DNA from: Candidatus Omnitrophota bacterium
Lineage (GTDB): Bacteria > Omnitrophota > Gorgyraeia > Gorgyraeales > Gorgyraeaceae
Reading direction: 5' to 3'
DNA length: 12,728 nucleotides
NCBI GenBank assembly: GCA_003485765.1
Contig: DNHS01000059.1
Location: 23,227-35,954 of the forward strand
Shown here one piece after another: positions 1-7,659 of the stretch (positions are counted from its first letter, which is position 1; every line of letters starts with the position of its first letter). Position numbers and translations under genes: made by a program. The notes under the pieces are model-generated. The model saw only the letters and a list, made by a program, of their open reading frames with translations. It was not told the origin of the DNA and did not search any database.

Positions 1-101
1 AATGCCTGCACTACAAATGTCCTTATTATTAGCGCCAGCACAATAGCTATAACTATCGGCTCAACCCATTCTTTCATCAAATAACGCATCTTATTGTTCA
101 T
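1..101 (-). CDS. lepB: Signal peptidase I, N-terminal fragment (runs off window)
   Basis: The first 33 codons of a gene that continues beyond the window edge. The translation begins MNNKMRYLMKEWVEP and continues into a hydrophobic stretch, IVIAIVLALIIRTFVVQA. This is the standard start of type I signal peptidases: a short cytoplasmic segment with the E-W-x-x-P(I/L) signature, then the first membrane anchor. The catalytic Ser (SGSM motif) would come a few residues past the window edge and is not seen. The enzyme cleaves signal peptides from exported proteins at the outer face of the inner membrane. The start ATG at 101 has an AAGGGG ribosome-binding site just upstream. It follows lepA, the classic lepA-lepB pairing, which strengthens the call despite the short fragment. 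Confidence 0.85.
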   Translation of the reverse strand, partial: MNNKMRYLMKEWVEPIVIAIVLALIIRTFVVQA

Positions 102-119
102 GTATCCCCTTTTCTATCT

Positions 120-147
120 GTAAGGGACAGGCATGCCTGTCCCTTAC
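120..147. repeat. Perfect 28-bp palindrome between lepA and lepB (GTAAGGGAC type)
   Basis: Each 14-base arm reads GTAAGGGACAGGCA followed by its exact reverse complement with no loop. It fills most of the 52-bp gap between the lepA stop and the lepB start and ends a few bases before the lepB ribosome-binding site. It has no T-tract, so it is not a standard intrinsic terminator. It resembles the palindrome at 9801-9829 (GTAGGGGACGG versus GTAAGGGACAG, 9 of 11 positions), suggesting a dispersed REP-like family. In mRNA it would fold as a strong hairpin and might modulate lepB expression or 3'-end stability; that is inference. Confidence 0.85.
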
Positions 148-153
148 GCTTAT

Positions 154-1947
154 TTAGATTTTTAGCACGGCAAGGAATGCCTCCTGCGGTATCTGCACTT
201 TTCCGAACTGCTTCATTCTTTTCTTTCCTTCTTTTTGTTTTTCCCAGAGTTTGCGTTTTCTAGAAATATCTCCGCCGTAACATTTTGCAGTTACATTTTT
301 ACTCATCGCTCTGACAGTTTCCCTTGCCACCACGTTATTGCCTATAGCTGCCTGTATTGCAACTTCAAACATCTGTCTCGGAATAAGCTCTCTGAGTTTC
401 TCTGCCAGCACTCGGCCTCTATATTGAGATTTTTCTTTGTGGACAATTGATGAAAGCGCGTCGCATGGCTCGCCATTTATTAATATATCTAATTTCACAA
501 GACTCCCTGGCCTGTATTCGCTTATCTCGTAATCCAAAGAGCCATATCCTCTTGTCATTGATTTTATTTTGTCATAAAAATCAACTATAAGTTCGGACAG
601 CGGCATCTGAAAGGTAAGTTTTATCTTGTCCTGAGAAATGTATTCCGTTGATTTATATTCTCCGCGCCTTGATTTTGCAAATTCAATAACCATGCTTAAT
701 GTATCATGCGGCACCATTATATAAGTAACTGCGAATGGCTCTGAAATCTCAGCTATATTTTGAGGCTCCGGCAATTTACTGGGATTGTCAACTTCTATAA
801 TTTTCCCTTTTTTGTCTTTAACCCTGTAAACAACGCTCGGTGTAGTAATAACAAGATTCAGATCGTATTCTCTTTCCAGTCTTTCCTGGGAGATTTCCAT
901 ATGCAAAAGTCCCAGAAAACCAGCTCTGAACCCAAAACCTAATGACTGGGAATTTTCAGTTTCATATACAAACGACGAATCGCTTAATTCTAATTTTTCA
1001 ATGGCATTTTTAAGAAAATCAAAATCCTTTACATTAACAGGGTAAATGCCGCAAAACACCATCGGTTTGAGCTGTTTATAGCCAATTAAAGGTTTATCTG
1101 CCGGCCGCTTGGCATCAGTGATGGTATCTCCATTTTTTACATCCTTGGCTTCTTTTATCTGACAGATAGCATAACCAACCTCTCCGCACGAAAGACTGTC
1201 CACAGGTTCCATTTGAGGCCTGAATATGCCTACATCCTGAACCTCATATTTTTTAGAGCTGGACATCATAAGTATGTTCATGCCTTTTCTAATTACGCCA
1301 TTTACGACCCTTACGTAAACTATTACACCCCTATAAGTATCATACGCCGAATCAAACAACAACGCCTGGAGCGCTTCGTCTTTACTGCCGCTCGGCGGAG
1401 GCACGTCTTTTATTATTCTCTCAAGAAGTTCCAGGATTCCAGTGCCTTCCTTAGCGCTGACAAGTATTATTTCATCGTCTTCAACACTCAAAATGCCTTT
1501 TATCTCACTCTTAACTCTTTCAGGGTCTGCATTCTGCAGGTCAATCTTATTTATGACAGGAATTATGGTGAGTTTCTTGTCAAGCGCATGCTGCAGGTTT
1601 GCAACTGTCTGGGCCTCCACGCCCTGAGCTGCGTCTACAAGAAGCACTGCGCCTTCGCAGGCTGATAGAGATTTTGAAACCTCATAACTAAAGTCAACAT
1701 GGCCTGGCGTATCAATAAGATTTAATTCATAAATATCGCCGCTAGCTGCCTTATACGACATCCTTACAGCGCTTGCTTTGATAGTAATCCCGCGTTCCCG
1801 CTCCAGATCCATATCATCCAGCAGCTGATCCCTGAACTGTCTCTTATTGACCGTGTCGGTAATTTGAAGTAACCTATCGGCAAGCGTGGACTTGCCGTGG
1901 TCTATATGCGCGATAATACAAAAATTCCTTATCTTACTCTTATCCAT
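154..1947 (-). CDS. lepA: Elongation factor 4 (LepA), ribosomal back-translocation GTPase
   Basis: A full-length 597-residue LepA. It is a translational GTPase related to EF-G that acts on the ribosome, with roles in back-translocation and 30S assembly. The GTPase motifs are all present: G1 AHIDHGKST (13-21), G2 RGIT (52-55), G3 DTPGH (79-83), G4 NKID (133-136) and G5 SAK (164-166). Domain II and the EF-G-like domains follow, including GFRAGFLGLLHMEI. The LepA-specific C-terminal domain ends with GGDISRKRKLWEKQK and GKVQIPQEAFLAVL. The start ATG has only a weak ribosome-binding site. The gene is separated from the upstream phosphohexomutase by a palindromic repeat and followed by lepB, as in many bacteria. 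It is probably the distal part of the trpB-led operon, since no convincing promoter is seen just upstream. Confidence 0.98.
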   Translation of the reverse strand: MDKSKIRNFCIIAHIDHGKSTLADRLLQITDTVNKRQFRDQLLDDMDLERERGITIKASAVRMSYKAASGDIYELNLIDTPGHVDFSYEVSKSLSACEGAVLLVDAAQGVEAQTVANLQHALDKKLTIIPVINKIDLQNADPERVKSEIKGILSVEDDEIILVSAKEGTGILELLERIIKDVPPPSGSKDEALQALLFDSAYDTYRGVIVYVRVVNGVIRKGMNILMMSSSKKYEVQDVGIFRPQMEPVDSLSCGEVGYAICQIKEAKDVKNGDTITDAKRPADKPLIGYKQLKPMVFCGIYPVNVKDFDFLKNAIEKLELSDSSFVYETENSQSLGFGFRAGFLGLLHMEISQERLEREYDLNLVITTPSVVYRVKDKKGKIIEVDNPSKLPEPQNIAEISEPFAVTYIMVPHDTLSMVIEFAKSRRGEYKSTEYISQDKIKLTFQMPLSELIVDFYDKIKSMTRGYGSLDYEISEYRPGSLVKLDILINGEPCDALSSIVHKEKSQYRGRVLAEKLRELIPRQMFEVAIQAAIGNNVVARETVRAMSKNVTAKCYGGDISRKRKLWEKQKEGKKRMKQFGKVQIPQEAFLAVLKI

Positions 1948-1970
1948 ATGTCTAAAATTTTAAAATCTCG

Positions 1971-2011
1971 CTAACTTTACAAATGGTGCCAGGCACGAAT
2001 TGTAAAGTTAG
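1971..2011. repeat. 41-bp nested inverted repeat with GTGCC-A-GGCAC core
   Basis: Outer arms CTAACTTTACAA (1971-1982) and TTGTAAAGTTAG (2000-2011) are exact reverse complements. The 17-base loop holds a second small inverted repeat, GTGCCAGGCAC. The element fills the gap between the phosphohexomutase gene and lepA and overlaps the last bases of the former, providing its TAA stop. GTGCC-GGCAC palindromes of this kind are familiar as dispersed REP-like elements in several bacterial phyla. A degenerate copy lies at 12609-12645. There is no T-tract directly after the stem on the minus strand, so termination is not supported. Confidence 0.85.
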
Positions 2012-3414
2012 ATGCTGAGGGCTAGGTTTTTGCCGAAATCCAGGTATGATTTGGCTATTTTTTCGCTAGAGGCTTCTACGTATATCCTCAAGATTGGCTC
2101 AGTTCCTGACAATCTTAAAATCAACCAGCTGTTGTCTGTCATTATAAACTTATGGCCGTCAAAAGATTTTATTTCCTTAACAACTTTGCCGCAAACCTGT
2201 TTTGGCGGGTTAGTTTTTAATAGCTCCATCAATTTTTTCTTTTTCTCGTCAGGATAATCCATATCTATTCTCTGGTACAGGAATGCGCCGTATTCTTTTT
2301 CAACATCCTTTATTATTTCCAGTATGCCTTTTTTTCTGTGCGCCATCATTTCCACGAGAAGCGCGCCAAGAAGCATGCCGTCTCTTTCAGGCATATAATT
2401 TTTCACTCCTATGCCGCCTGATTCTTCTCCGCCAATAAGAATGTCTTCATCCAGCATAAGCCTGCATATATACTTGAACCCTACAGGGGTCTCGTATAAT
2501 TTCAGGTTGTATTTTTTTGCGATAAGGTCTATAAGAGTAGTATTTGAAACTGTTTTTACAACTCCTCCTTTCCAAAGCCTATCTTCTACAAAATGAAGTA
2601 ACAGTAGCGCCATTATCTGGCCTGCGCCCATGAATTTTCCGCCAGGTATAACCGCGCCTATCCTGTCCGCGTCTCCATCATTAACTATACAGATATCATA
2701 TTTTGCTTTTTTGTCTTTCATTATATGGAAGGTTGCCTCTAGGTTTTTCGGAATAGGTTCGGGATTCACGCCTCCGAATAAAGGATCTCTCCCTGTCCTC
2801 ATCTGGGTAATTTTTATCTTCGTGCCTTTGAGTATCTCAGGGATATAGCCATCTCCTACGCCGTGCATGCAATCAACCAGCACATTGATTTTAGAGTTTT
2901 TTAAATGTTTGAGGTCAACATAAGCCCTTGCAAATTTCATGTAGTCTTTTTTTAAATCTACAAGCTCTATCATGCCTGAGGCTACGCCTTTTTTAAACTC
3001 CACAGACTGTACTGGGTTTTTGCCCAAAAGAGCCTCTACTGATTTTGTAATTCCTTCGTCAGCAGTGCCAGCGTAAGGCGCTTTTATCTTCAGGCCGTTA
3101 TAATAAGGCGGGTTATGGCTCGCTGTTAGCATCAAGCCGCCTGATAATTTTTTACTTTTTATGGCAAAACTCACTAGTGGGGTAGGGACAGCCTTATCTG
3201 AAAGCAAAACCTTGATCCCATTGCCAGCTAAAACCTCTGCTGCGAGTTCAGCGTATTTCTCAGATAAAAATCTCCAGTCATAGCCGACTACAAAAACCGC
3301 GTCTTTCGCTTTAAAATGGTCTGCGACTGCCTGCGAAGCTATTCTTACGTTTTCAAATGTAAAGTCCTGAGATATTATTGCCCTCCAACCGTCTGTTCCA
3401 AACTTAATGCCCAT
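2008..3414 (-). CDS. Phosphoglucomutase/phosphomannomutase family enzyme
   Basis: A 468-residue alpha-D-phosphohexomutase that interconverts sugar 1- and 6-phosphates in the cytoplasm. The phosphoserine loop is TASHNPP (97-103, catalytic Ser99), the metal-binding loop is DGDADR (246-251), the sugar-specificity loop is GGEESGG (328-334) and the phosphate-binding loop is RLSGTEP (434-440). All four domains are therefore complete. Family members act on glucose, mannose or glucosamine phosphates, and the sequence alone does not choose between them. A mannose-1-phosphate guanylyltransferase in the same operon makes a phosphomannomutase (ManB-like) role attractive, but that is inference. The start ATG lies one base after the rpe stop, with a GGAAAGGG ribosome-binding site inside the end of rpe, so the two are probably translationally coupled. 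The TAA stop lies within a palindromic repeat. Confidence 0.93.
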   Translation of the reverse strand: MGIKFGTDGWRAIISQDFTFENVRIASQAVADHFKAKDAVFVVGYDWRFLSEKYAELAAEVLAGNGIKVLLSDKAVPTPLVSFAIKSKKLSGGLMLTASHNPPYYNGLKIKAPYAGTADEGITKSVEALLGKNPVQSVEFKKGVASGMIELVDLKKDYMKFARAYVDLKHLKNSKINVLVDCMHGVGDGYIPEILKGTKIKITQMRTGRDPLFGGVNPEPIPKNLEATFHIMKDKKAKYDICIVNDGDADRIGAVIPGGKFMGAGQIMALLLLHFVEDRLWKGGVVKTVSNTTLIDLIAKKYNLKLYETPVGFKYICRLMLDEDILIGGEESGGIGVKNYMPERDGMLLGALLVEMMAHRKKGILEIIKDVEKEYGAFLYQRIDMDYPDEKKKKLMELLKTNPPKQVCGKVVKEIKSFDGHKFIMTDNSWLILRLSGTEPILRIYVEASSEKIAKSYLDFGKNLALSI

Positions 3415-3415
3415 T

Positions 3416-4129
3416 TTATCGCCCTTTCCTTAGTTTTTCTACTGCTTCTTTTTTATCCTTCGCCCCGAAGAAATACGACCCAGCCACAAGAATATTTGCG
3501 CCTGCGTCAATAATTGATCGGGCATTCTTATCATTTATACCGCCGTCTACTTCTATGTCTCCTGAATAAATTTTCCTTAACGTCTTTATTTTTGGCAATA
3601 CATTTTCTATAAAACTCTGTCCGCCGAACCCTGGATGAACAGACATAAATAACACCATATCCACATCTTTCAATATACCCTCTATGCATAAAGGCGAATC
3701 AGGATTTAAAGATATGCCTGCTCTTTTCCCAAAAGACCTAATCTTTCGCAGCGCTTCTTTTACCCTGCCTTCATCTATTTTATCCGCAGTTCTAGACATT
3801 CCTTTTTTTAACTCTTTGATCTTTGCTCTCTGCTCTAAGCCGTAAGCTTCTGCATGTATCGTAATAATATCACTTCCTGCTTTTACAAAATCTTTAATAA
3901 ATTTATGCGGCTCTTCGATCATAAGATGCGCATCCAGCACCATATCAGTACATCTCCTTACAGCCTCAACTATCAAGGGCCCTATTGTAATATTAGGGAC
4001 AAAATTTCCATCCATTACATCAAGATGTATTATATCAGCGCCTGAATCTTCAACACGCTTTATCTCATCCTTAAGAATTGAAAAATCAGCTGACAATAAA
4101 CTCGGAGCTATTAATATTTTTTTATTCAT
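3416..4129 (-). CDS. rpe: Ribulose-phosphate 3-epimerase
   Basis: A 237-residue TIM-barrel epimerase that interconverts ribulose 5-phosphate and xylulose 5-phosphate in the pentose phosphate pathway. Family signatures are present: IAPSLLSADF (7-16), HLDVMDGNFVPN (35-46), HLM (68-70), MSVHPGFGGQSF (162-173) and EVDGGI (193-198). The expected metal and catalytic residues H35, D37, H68 and D195 are all there. The segment after HAEA (about 97-120) is roughly 18-20 residues longer than usual and charged. The HPGFGG motif carries His where most homologues have Asn. ATG at 4129 is chosen over an in-frame GTG at 4135 because AAGAGG lies at proper spacing from the ATG but abuts the GTG. It lies 9 bp after the M16 peptidase stop. 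Confidence 0.96.
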   Translation of the reverse strand: MNKKILIAPSLLSADFSILKDEIKRVEDSGADIIHLDVMDGNFVPNITIGPLIVEAVRRCTDMVLDAHLMIEEPHKFIKDFVKAGSDIITIHAEAYGLEQRAKIKELKKGMSRTADKIDEGRVKEALRKIRSFGKRAGISLNPDSPLCIEGILKDVDMVLFMSVHPGFGGQSFIENVLPKIKTLRKIYSGDIEVDGGINDKNARSIIDAGANILVAGSYFFGAKDKKEAVEKLRKGR

Positions 4130-4134
4130 AAACA

Positions 4135-4140
4135 CCTCTT
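4135..4140 (-). promoter_or_regulatory. Ribosome-binding site deciding the rpe start
   Basis: On the minus strand AAGAGG is followed by TGTTT and then ATG, a spacing of five bases. The same purines directly touch an in-frame GTG, which leaves that codon without usable spacing. The ATG at 4129 is therefore preferred. The site overlaps the stop codon of the upstream M16 peptidase gene, consistent with coupled translation. Confidence 0.7.
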
Positions 4141-5407
4141 ATAATACCAACTCTTTTTCTATTTCTCTCTGCTCCCTGTCTTCAAGTTCTCCTATCACAG
4201 CTATATTAAGGCTAGAGCTATTGAATATGCTCTGACTAACGCGCTTTATATCATCTGCTGTAACAGATTCCACCTTTTTTATAATATCTTCTCTATCTGG
4301 CAGTTTGTTCAAAGAAGCCGCATAATCTCCGAGCCACAACATATGCTCCACTGTATCTTCCAGCGCCATCAGAAGCTGGACTTTAAAAAATTCCTTCGCC
4401 CTTTTTAATTCGCCTAGTGTAACATATTTTTCTTTTATTCCTTTCAATTCCTTTAATATACATATGATAGCCTCTTTGGCCTTTTTATGCTCTGTGCCTG
4501 CGTGCACCACAAACGCGCCTGTTTCATTATATCTTTTAACCTCTGCGCCAATTTCGTAAGCAAGGCCTTTTTTTTCTCTTATATTTTCAAACAGCCTGGA
4601 TGACATATTTGCGCCTAAAATAATATGCAAGATAGTGAGGGCAAATCTATCCTTATGGTTTTTTCCAAAAGAATGCAGGCCTATACATAGATGCGCCTGC
4701 TTTGTATCTTTACACAAAATCTTCATACGAGGCTTTGATTGATTATTGCAGAAGGCCTCTGCAGGTTTAATTTTCCCTTTTATGGTTCCGGTAAATATTT
4801 TTTTAAGCCTTGATTCTATTGCGCCATGATCCAGGTTGCCGCATAAAGCCACAACTATATTCTGAGGAGTATAATTTGTATTTCTATATTCAATTATATC
4901 TTTTCTTAAAACAGATCTCACTGAATCTATACTGCCGGCGATAGATAAACCAAGAGAATTGCCAGGCCACATAATCTCTGCCAGTATATCATGCACATGG
5001 TGATTAGGAAGGTCCTGATACATCTTTATCTCTTCTATTATAACTCCGCGTTCCCTCTCAAGCTCTTTCTCGTCAATGCTTGCGTTTAAGACCATATCAG
5101 ATAAAACTTCCAAGGCTATCTCTTGGTGCTTAAAACTTACCTTTGCCAGAAAACATGAAACCTCTTCTGATGTAAAGCCGTTTAAAGAGCCGCCTCTTCC
5201 CTCAATCTCTTCTTTCAACTTTCTGCAGCTTCTTGACGGAGTGCCTTTAAAAAGCATGTGCTCCAGAAAATGAGACATCCCGGAGTTTTTCTCGTCTTCA
5301 TTTCTAGAGCCTGCCCTTATCCATATGCCTATGGCCATAGATTCCATATTGGACATATGGTTTGTTACAAGCGTTAAACCGTTGTCAAGTTCTGTCTTTT
5401 TGTACAT
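4139..5407 (-). CDS. M16-family zinc metallopeptidase (processing-peptidase-like)
   Basis: A 422-residue single-unit M16 (pitrilysin/insulinase clan) peptidase, about the size of bacterial relatives of the mitochondrial processing peptidase beta subunit. The inverted zinc motif is HFLEH (46-50), with His46 and His50 as ligands and Glu49 as general base. The third ligand Glu126 in the VIIEEI segment lies exactly 76 residues after the motif, as the family requires. The second domain includes ILGANMSSRLFENIREKKGLAYEIGA, the conserved RL-x-ExxREKxGLAY substrate-contact region. There is no signal peptide, so a cytoplasmic location is likely. Its substrate is unknown. The start overlaps the end of ruvX by 23 bp and has no clear ribosome-binding site, so translation probably depends on ruvX. 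Confidence 0.94.
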   Translation of the reverse strand: MYKKTELDNGLTLVTNHMSNMESMAIGIWIRAGSRNEDEKNSGMSHFLEHMLFKGTPSRSCRKLKEEIEGRGGSLNGFTSEEVSCFLAKVSFKHQEIALEVLSDMVLNASIDEKELERERGVIIEEIKMYQDLPNHHVHDILAEIMWPGNSLGLSIAGSIDSVRSVLRKDIIEYRNTNYTPQNIVVALCGNLDHGAIESRLKKIFTGTIKGKIKPAEAFCNNQSKPRMKILCKDTKQAHLCIGLHSFGKNHKDRFALTILHIILGANMSSRLFENIREKKGLAYEIGAEVKRYNETGAFVVHAGTEHKKAKEAIICILKELKGIKEKYVTLGELKRAKEFFKVQLLMALEDTVEHMLWLGDYAASLNKLPDREDIIKKVESVTADDIKRVSQSIFNSSSLNIAVIGELEDREQREIEKELVL

Positions 5408-5834
5408 GTAAGTCTAAGTAATTCTGTAATATTAATTGCGCCGCTATTTTATCTAAATTTTTCCGGCGCTTTTTTCTGGACACATCCGCTTCTAATAAAA
5501 TCCGCTCGCCTTGCGCAGTTGTAAGGCGTTCGTCTATCATCTCCACTTCAATCTGAATCTCTTTTTTTATTTCATTGACAAAAGCTATAACAAGATTCGC
5601 GCTCTTGCCTTCCGTGCCGTCCATATTCAATGGAAGCCCTACAACCAGCCTACATGCGTTGTATTCCTGCGCCAAATCCTGTATCTTTTTTAAATCGTTT
5701 TTTATGCCTTTACGCTCTATTGTCCCAACAGACTGCGCTATTATATTCAACGGATCGCTTACAGCAACCCCTATACGTTTTTCTCCGAAGTCAAGCGCTA
5801 GTATCCTCTGCAAAAGCTTTAAATGTCCTGACAA
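5385..5834 (-). CDS. ruvX: YqgF/RuvX RNase H-fold nuclease
   Basis: A 149-residue YqgF-family protein, implicated in 16S rRNA 5'-end maturation and described as a putative Holliday-junction resolvase. It has the LALDFGEKRIGVAVSDP signature (12-28, acidic Asp15), VVGLPLNMDGTEG (64-76), DERLTT (101-106, Asp101) and a C-terminal NLDKIAAQLILQNYLD (126-141, Asp128). The start is TTG at 5834, chosen because an AGGAGGT site lies 8 bases upstream and the length then matches the family. It overlaps manC by 44 bp upstream and the M16 peptidase gene by 23 bp downstream, so it is embedded between both neighbours. Confidence 0.95.
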   Translation of the reverse strand: MSGHLKLLQRILALDFGEKRIGVAVSDPLNIIAQSVGTIERKGIKNDLKKIQDLAQEYNACRLVVGLPLNMDGTEGKSANLVIAFVNEIKKEIQIEVEMIDERLTTAQGERILLEADVSRKKRRKNLDKIAAQLILQNYLDLHVQKDRT

Positions 5835-6864
5835 GATTCTTTACCTCCTGAGCCCTGTTTTTATTGCAAACAAGCGTCCCTGATTTTGTCTGCACAATAA
5901 TTATATCCTTAAGCCCTATTGCGCCTATCTTGTGGCCTTTATCGCCGACTATAATAGAATCTTTGACATCTATAATGCTGGAATTGGAAAGTATGACATT
6001 TCCATCTTCATCTTTATCGTATATCTCTTCAATGCTTGACCATGATCCTATATCCACCCAATCAAAGCCTGCCTTGATGCAAAATATTTTATTAGCTTTA
6101 TTCTTTGAAGCAGGTTCCATGATAGCATAATCTATGGAAATTGGGTTGAGTTTAGAATATTCTTCCTTAAGCCTTATAGAATAACCAGCCTTGCCTTCAA
6201 ACCTGCAAGTATCTTCAAGGCTGTAATACAGATCCGGCATGTATTTTTTCATCATGTTTAAAATAGAGCTTGTTTTCCAGACAAATATGCCGCTGTTCCA
6301 TAAATAATTTTTATTTTTATACAGCATCTCGGCTTTTGCTTTTTTAGGCTTTTCGATAAATCTCTTTACATAGTAATATCCCATGATTTTTTTGCCTGTC
6401 TCTATATACCCATAACCTACAGACGGGTATTTGGGCTTTATGCCTATTGTTAAAAGACTTGCTTCTGATTCCGCAACCTTTCCAGCAAATACTAAATCCT
6501 TAAAAAATACCTTTGTATTTTTTATTATATGATCTGCCGGCAGAACCACCATTGTAGCATCCCCAAATCTTCTCTCCAATATAAACGCGCTCAGGCATAG
6601 CGCAGGCGCCGTATCCCTGCCAACAGGCTCCAGTATGATATTTTCCTTTTTCAGGCTTATTATGTAAGGTTTCAAGCTGGAAACCTGATTTTTTGTGGTT
6701 ACAATAAATATATTCTCTGCGGGTAATTTTTCCTTCAGCCTCTCAATGGTCTCCTGGATCATTGCATTTTTTGTACCAAGAGATATCACATGCTTTGCTT
6801 TGCCAGCTGTGCTCTTTGGCCAAAGCCGCTCGCCTTTGCCGCCTGCCATTATAACTGCGTACAT
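5791..6864 (-). CDS. manC: Mannose-1-phosphate guanylyltransferase
   Basis: A 357-residue nucleotidyltransferase that makes GDP-mannose from mannose 1-phosphate and GTP, for surface glycans and deoxysugars. Visible motifs are MAGGKGERLWP (6-16), EPVGRDTAPA (79-88), LPADH (108-112, with the metal-binding Asp), FIEKP (169-173), YLWNSGIF (187-194), DYAIME (245-250) and FDWVDIGSW (267-275). The length matches guanylyltransferase-only enzymes, and there is no C-terminal phosphomannose isomerase cupin domain. The start ATG lies 3 bp after the trpA stop, with a GGAGG site inside the trpA end. A phosphohexomutase further along the operon could supply the substrate. Its last 44 bp overlap ruvX. Confidence 0.93.
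   Translation of the reverse strand: MYAVIMAGGKGERLWPKSTAGKAKHVISLGTKNAMIQETIERLKEKLPAENIFIVTTKNQVSSLKPYIISLKKENIILEPVGRDTAPALCLSAFILERRFGDATMVVLPADHIIKNTKVFFKDLVFAGKVAESEASLLTIGIKPKYPSVGYGYIETGKKIMGYYYVKRFIEKPKKAKAEMLYKNKNYLWNSGIFVWKTSSILNMMKKYMPDLYYSLEDTCRFEGKAGYSIRLKEEYSKLNPISIDYAIMEPASKNKANKIFCIKAGFDWVDIGSWSSIEEIYDKDEDGNVILSNSSIIDVKDSIIVGDKGHKIGAIGLKDIIIVQTKSGTLVCNKNRAQEVKNLVRTFKAFAEDTSA
5843..5849 (-). promoter_or_regulatory. Strong ribosome-binding site for the TTG start of ruvX
   Basis: AGGAGGT on the minus strand lies 8 bases before TTG at 5834. It is located inside the manC coding sequence. It is the strongest ribosome-binding match among the internal operon genes and supports a TTG initiation codon. 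Confidence 0.8.
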
Positions 6865-6867
6865 AAA

Positions 6868-7659
6868 TTATCCTCCACCTTTTAAGGTTTTTACAAAATT
6901 TCCTACTTTTTTTACCAAATCTTTCTTTCCAATGTTGTTCTCAATAATTTTTATTATCGCGCTTCCAACAATTGCGCCATCAGATACCTTTTGAATCTCT
7001 TTTACCTGGCCAGGGGTTGATATCCCGAAACCAACGCATACGGGTATTTTAGTAATATTTTTTATAGCCCTTAATTTTGCGCCTATATCCTCTGCCAATT
7101 TTTTCCTTGCGCCTGTTGTTCCAGTAAGAGAAACATAATATATAAAACCTGAAGAAGCTTTTGCAACTTTTTTTATTCTATCAATGGAACTTGTAGGCGC
7201 CAGGAGATGTATTATTGAAAATCTATTTTTCTTTGCGATTTTACATAATTCTATTGATTCTTCTGGAGGCAGATCAGGAATAACAACTCCGTCTACTCCG
7301 CTATCTACAGCAGTGTTGATAAACTTCTCAAGCCCGTAATGAAAAACTAGATTATAATATATTAGAAAAACTATAGGGGTTTGTATTTGTAATCTGGCAT
7401 TTCTAACCAGGTTAAAAACGCTGGCTAAAGTTGTTTTGCTCTTCAGGCCGCGCTCAGATGATTTCTGTATTGTGGGCCCATCTGCCATAGGGTCAGAGAA
7501 AGGCACGCCAAGCTCAATAATATCCGCGCCTTTTGAGGATAACTCGAATATTAATTTCTTTGTAACCCCTAAAGACGGATCTCCTGCCATTATAAAAGCG
7601 ATAAATGCTTTCTTATTTTTTTCTCTTAATTCTCTAAATTTTTTATCAATGCGATTCAT
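6868..7659 (-). CDS. trpA: Tryptophan synthase alpha chain
   Basis: A 263-residue TIM-barrel subunit that cleaves indole-3-glycerol phosphate to indole and glyceraldehyde 3-phosphate, passing indole to TrpB. Catalytic Glu49 (IIELGVPFSDP) and Asp60 (MADGPT) match Salmonella numbering exactly. PDLPPEES, LLAPTSS, YYVSLTGTTGAR and the phosphate-binding VGFGIS and GAIVGSAI are all present. The ATG lies 14 bp before the trpB stop, so the two genes overlap and are probably coupled. No other trp genes (E, G, D, C, F) are in the window, so the pathway is split or supplied by indole. Confidence 0.98.
   Translation of the reverse strand: MNRIDKKFRELREKNKKAFIAFIMAGDPSLGVTKKLIFELSSKGADIIELGVPFSDPMADGPTIQKSSERGLKSKTTLASVFNLVRNARLQIQTPIVFLIYYNLVFHYGLEKFINTAVDSGVDGVVIPDLPPEESIELCKIAKKNRFSIIHLLAPTSSIDRIKKVAKASSGFIYYVSLTGTTGARKKLAEDIGAKLRAIKNITKIPVCVGFGISTPGQVKEIQKVSDGAIVGSAIIKIIENNIGKKDLVKKVGNFVKTLKGGG

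Noticed and set aside
1213..1665. A 150-codon plus-strand open frame
   Set aside because: It lies entirely opposite lepA, which is complete and conserved; the composition is that of an antisense shadow.
4133..4135. GTG start for rpe, two codons before the chosen ATG
   Set aside because: The ribosome-binding purines directly abut the GTG, whereas they sit at proper spacing for the ATG at 4129.
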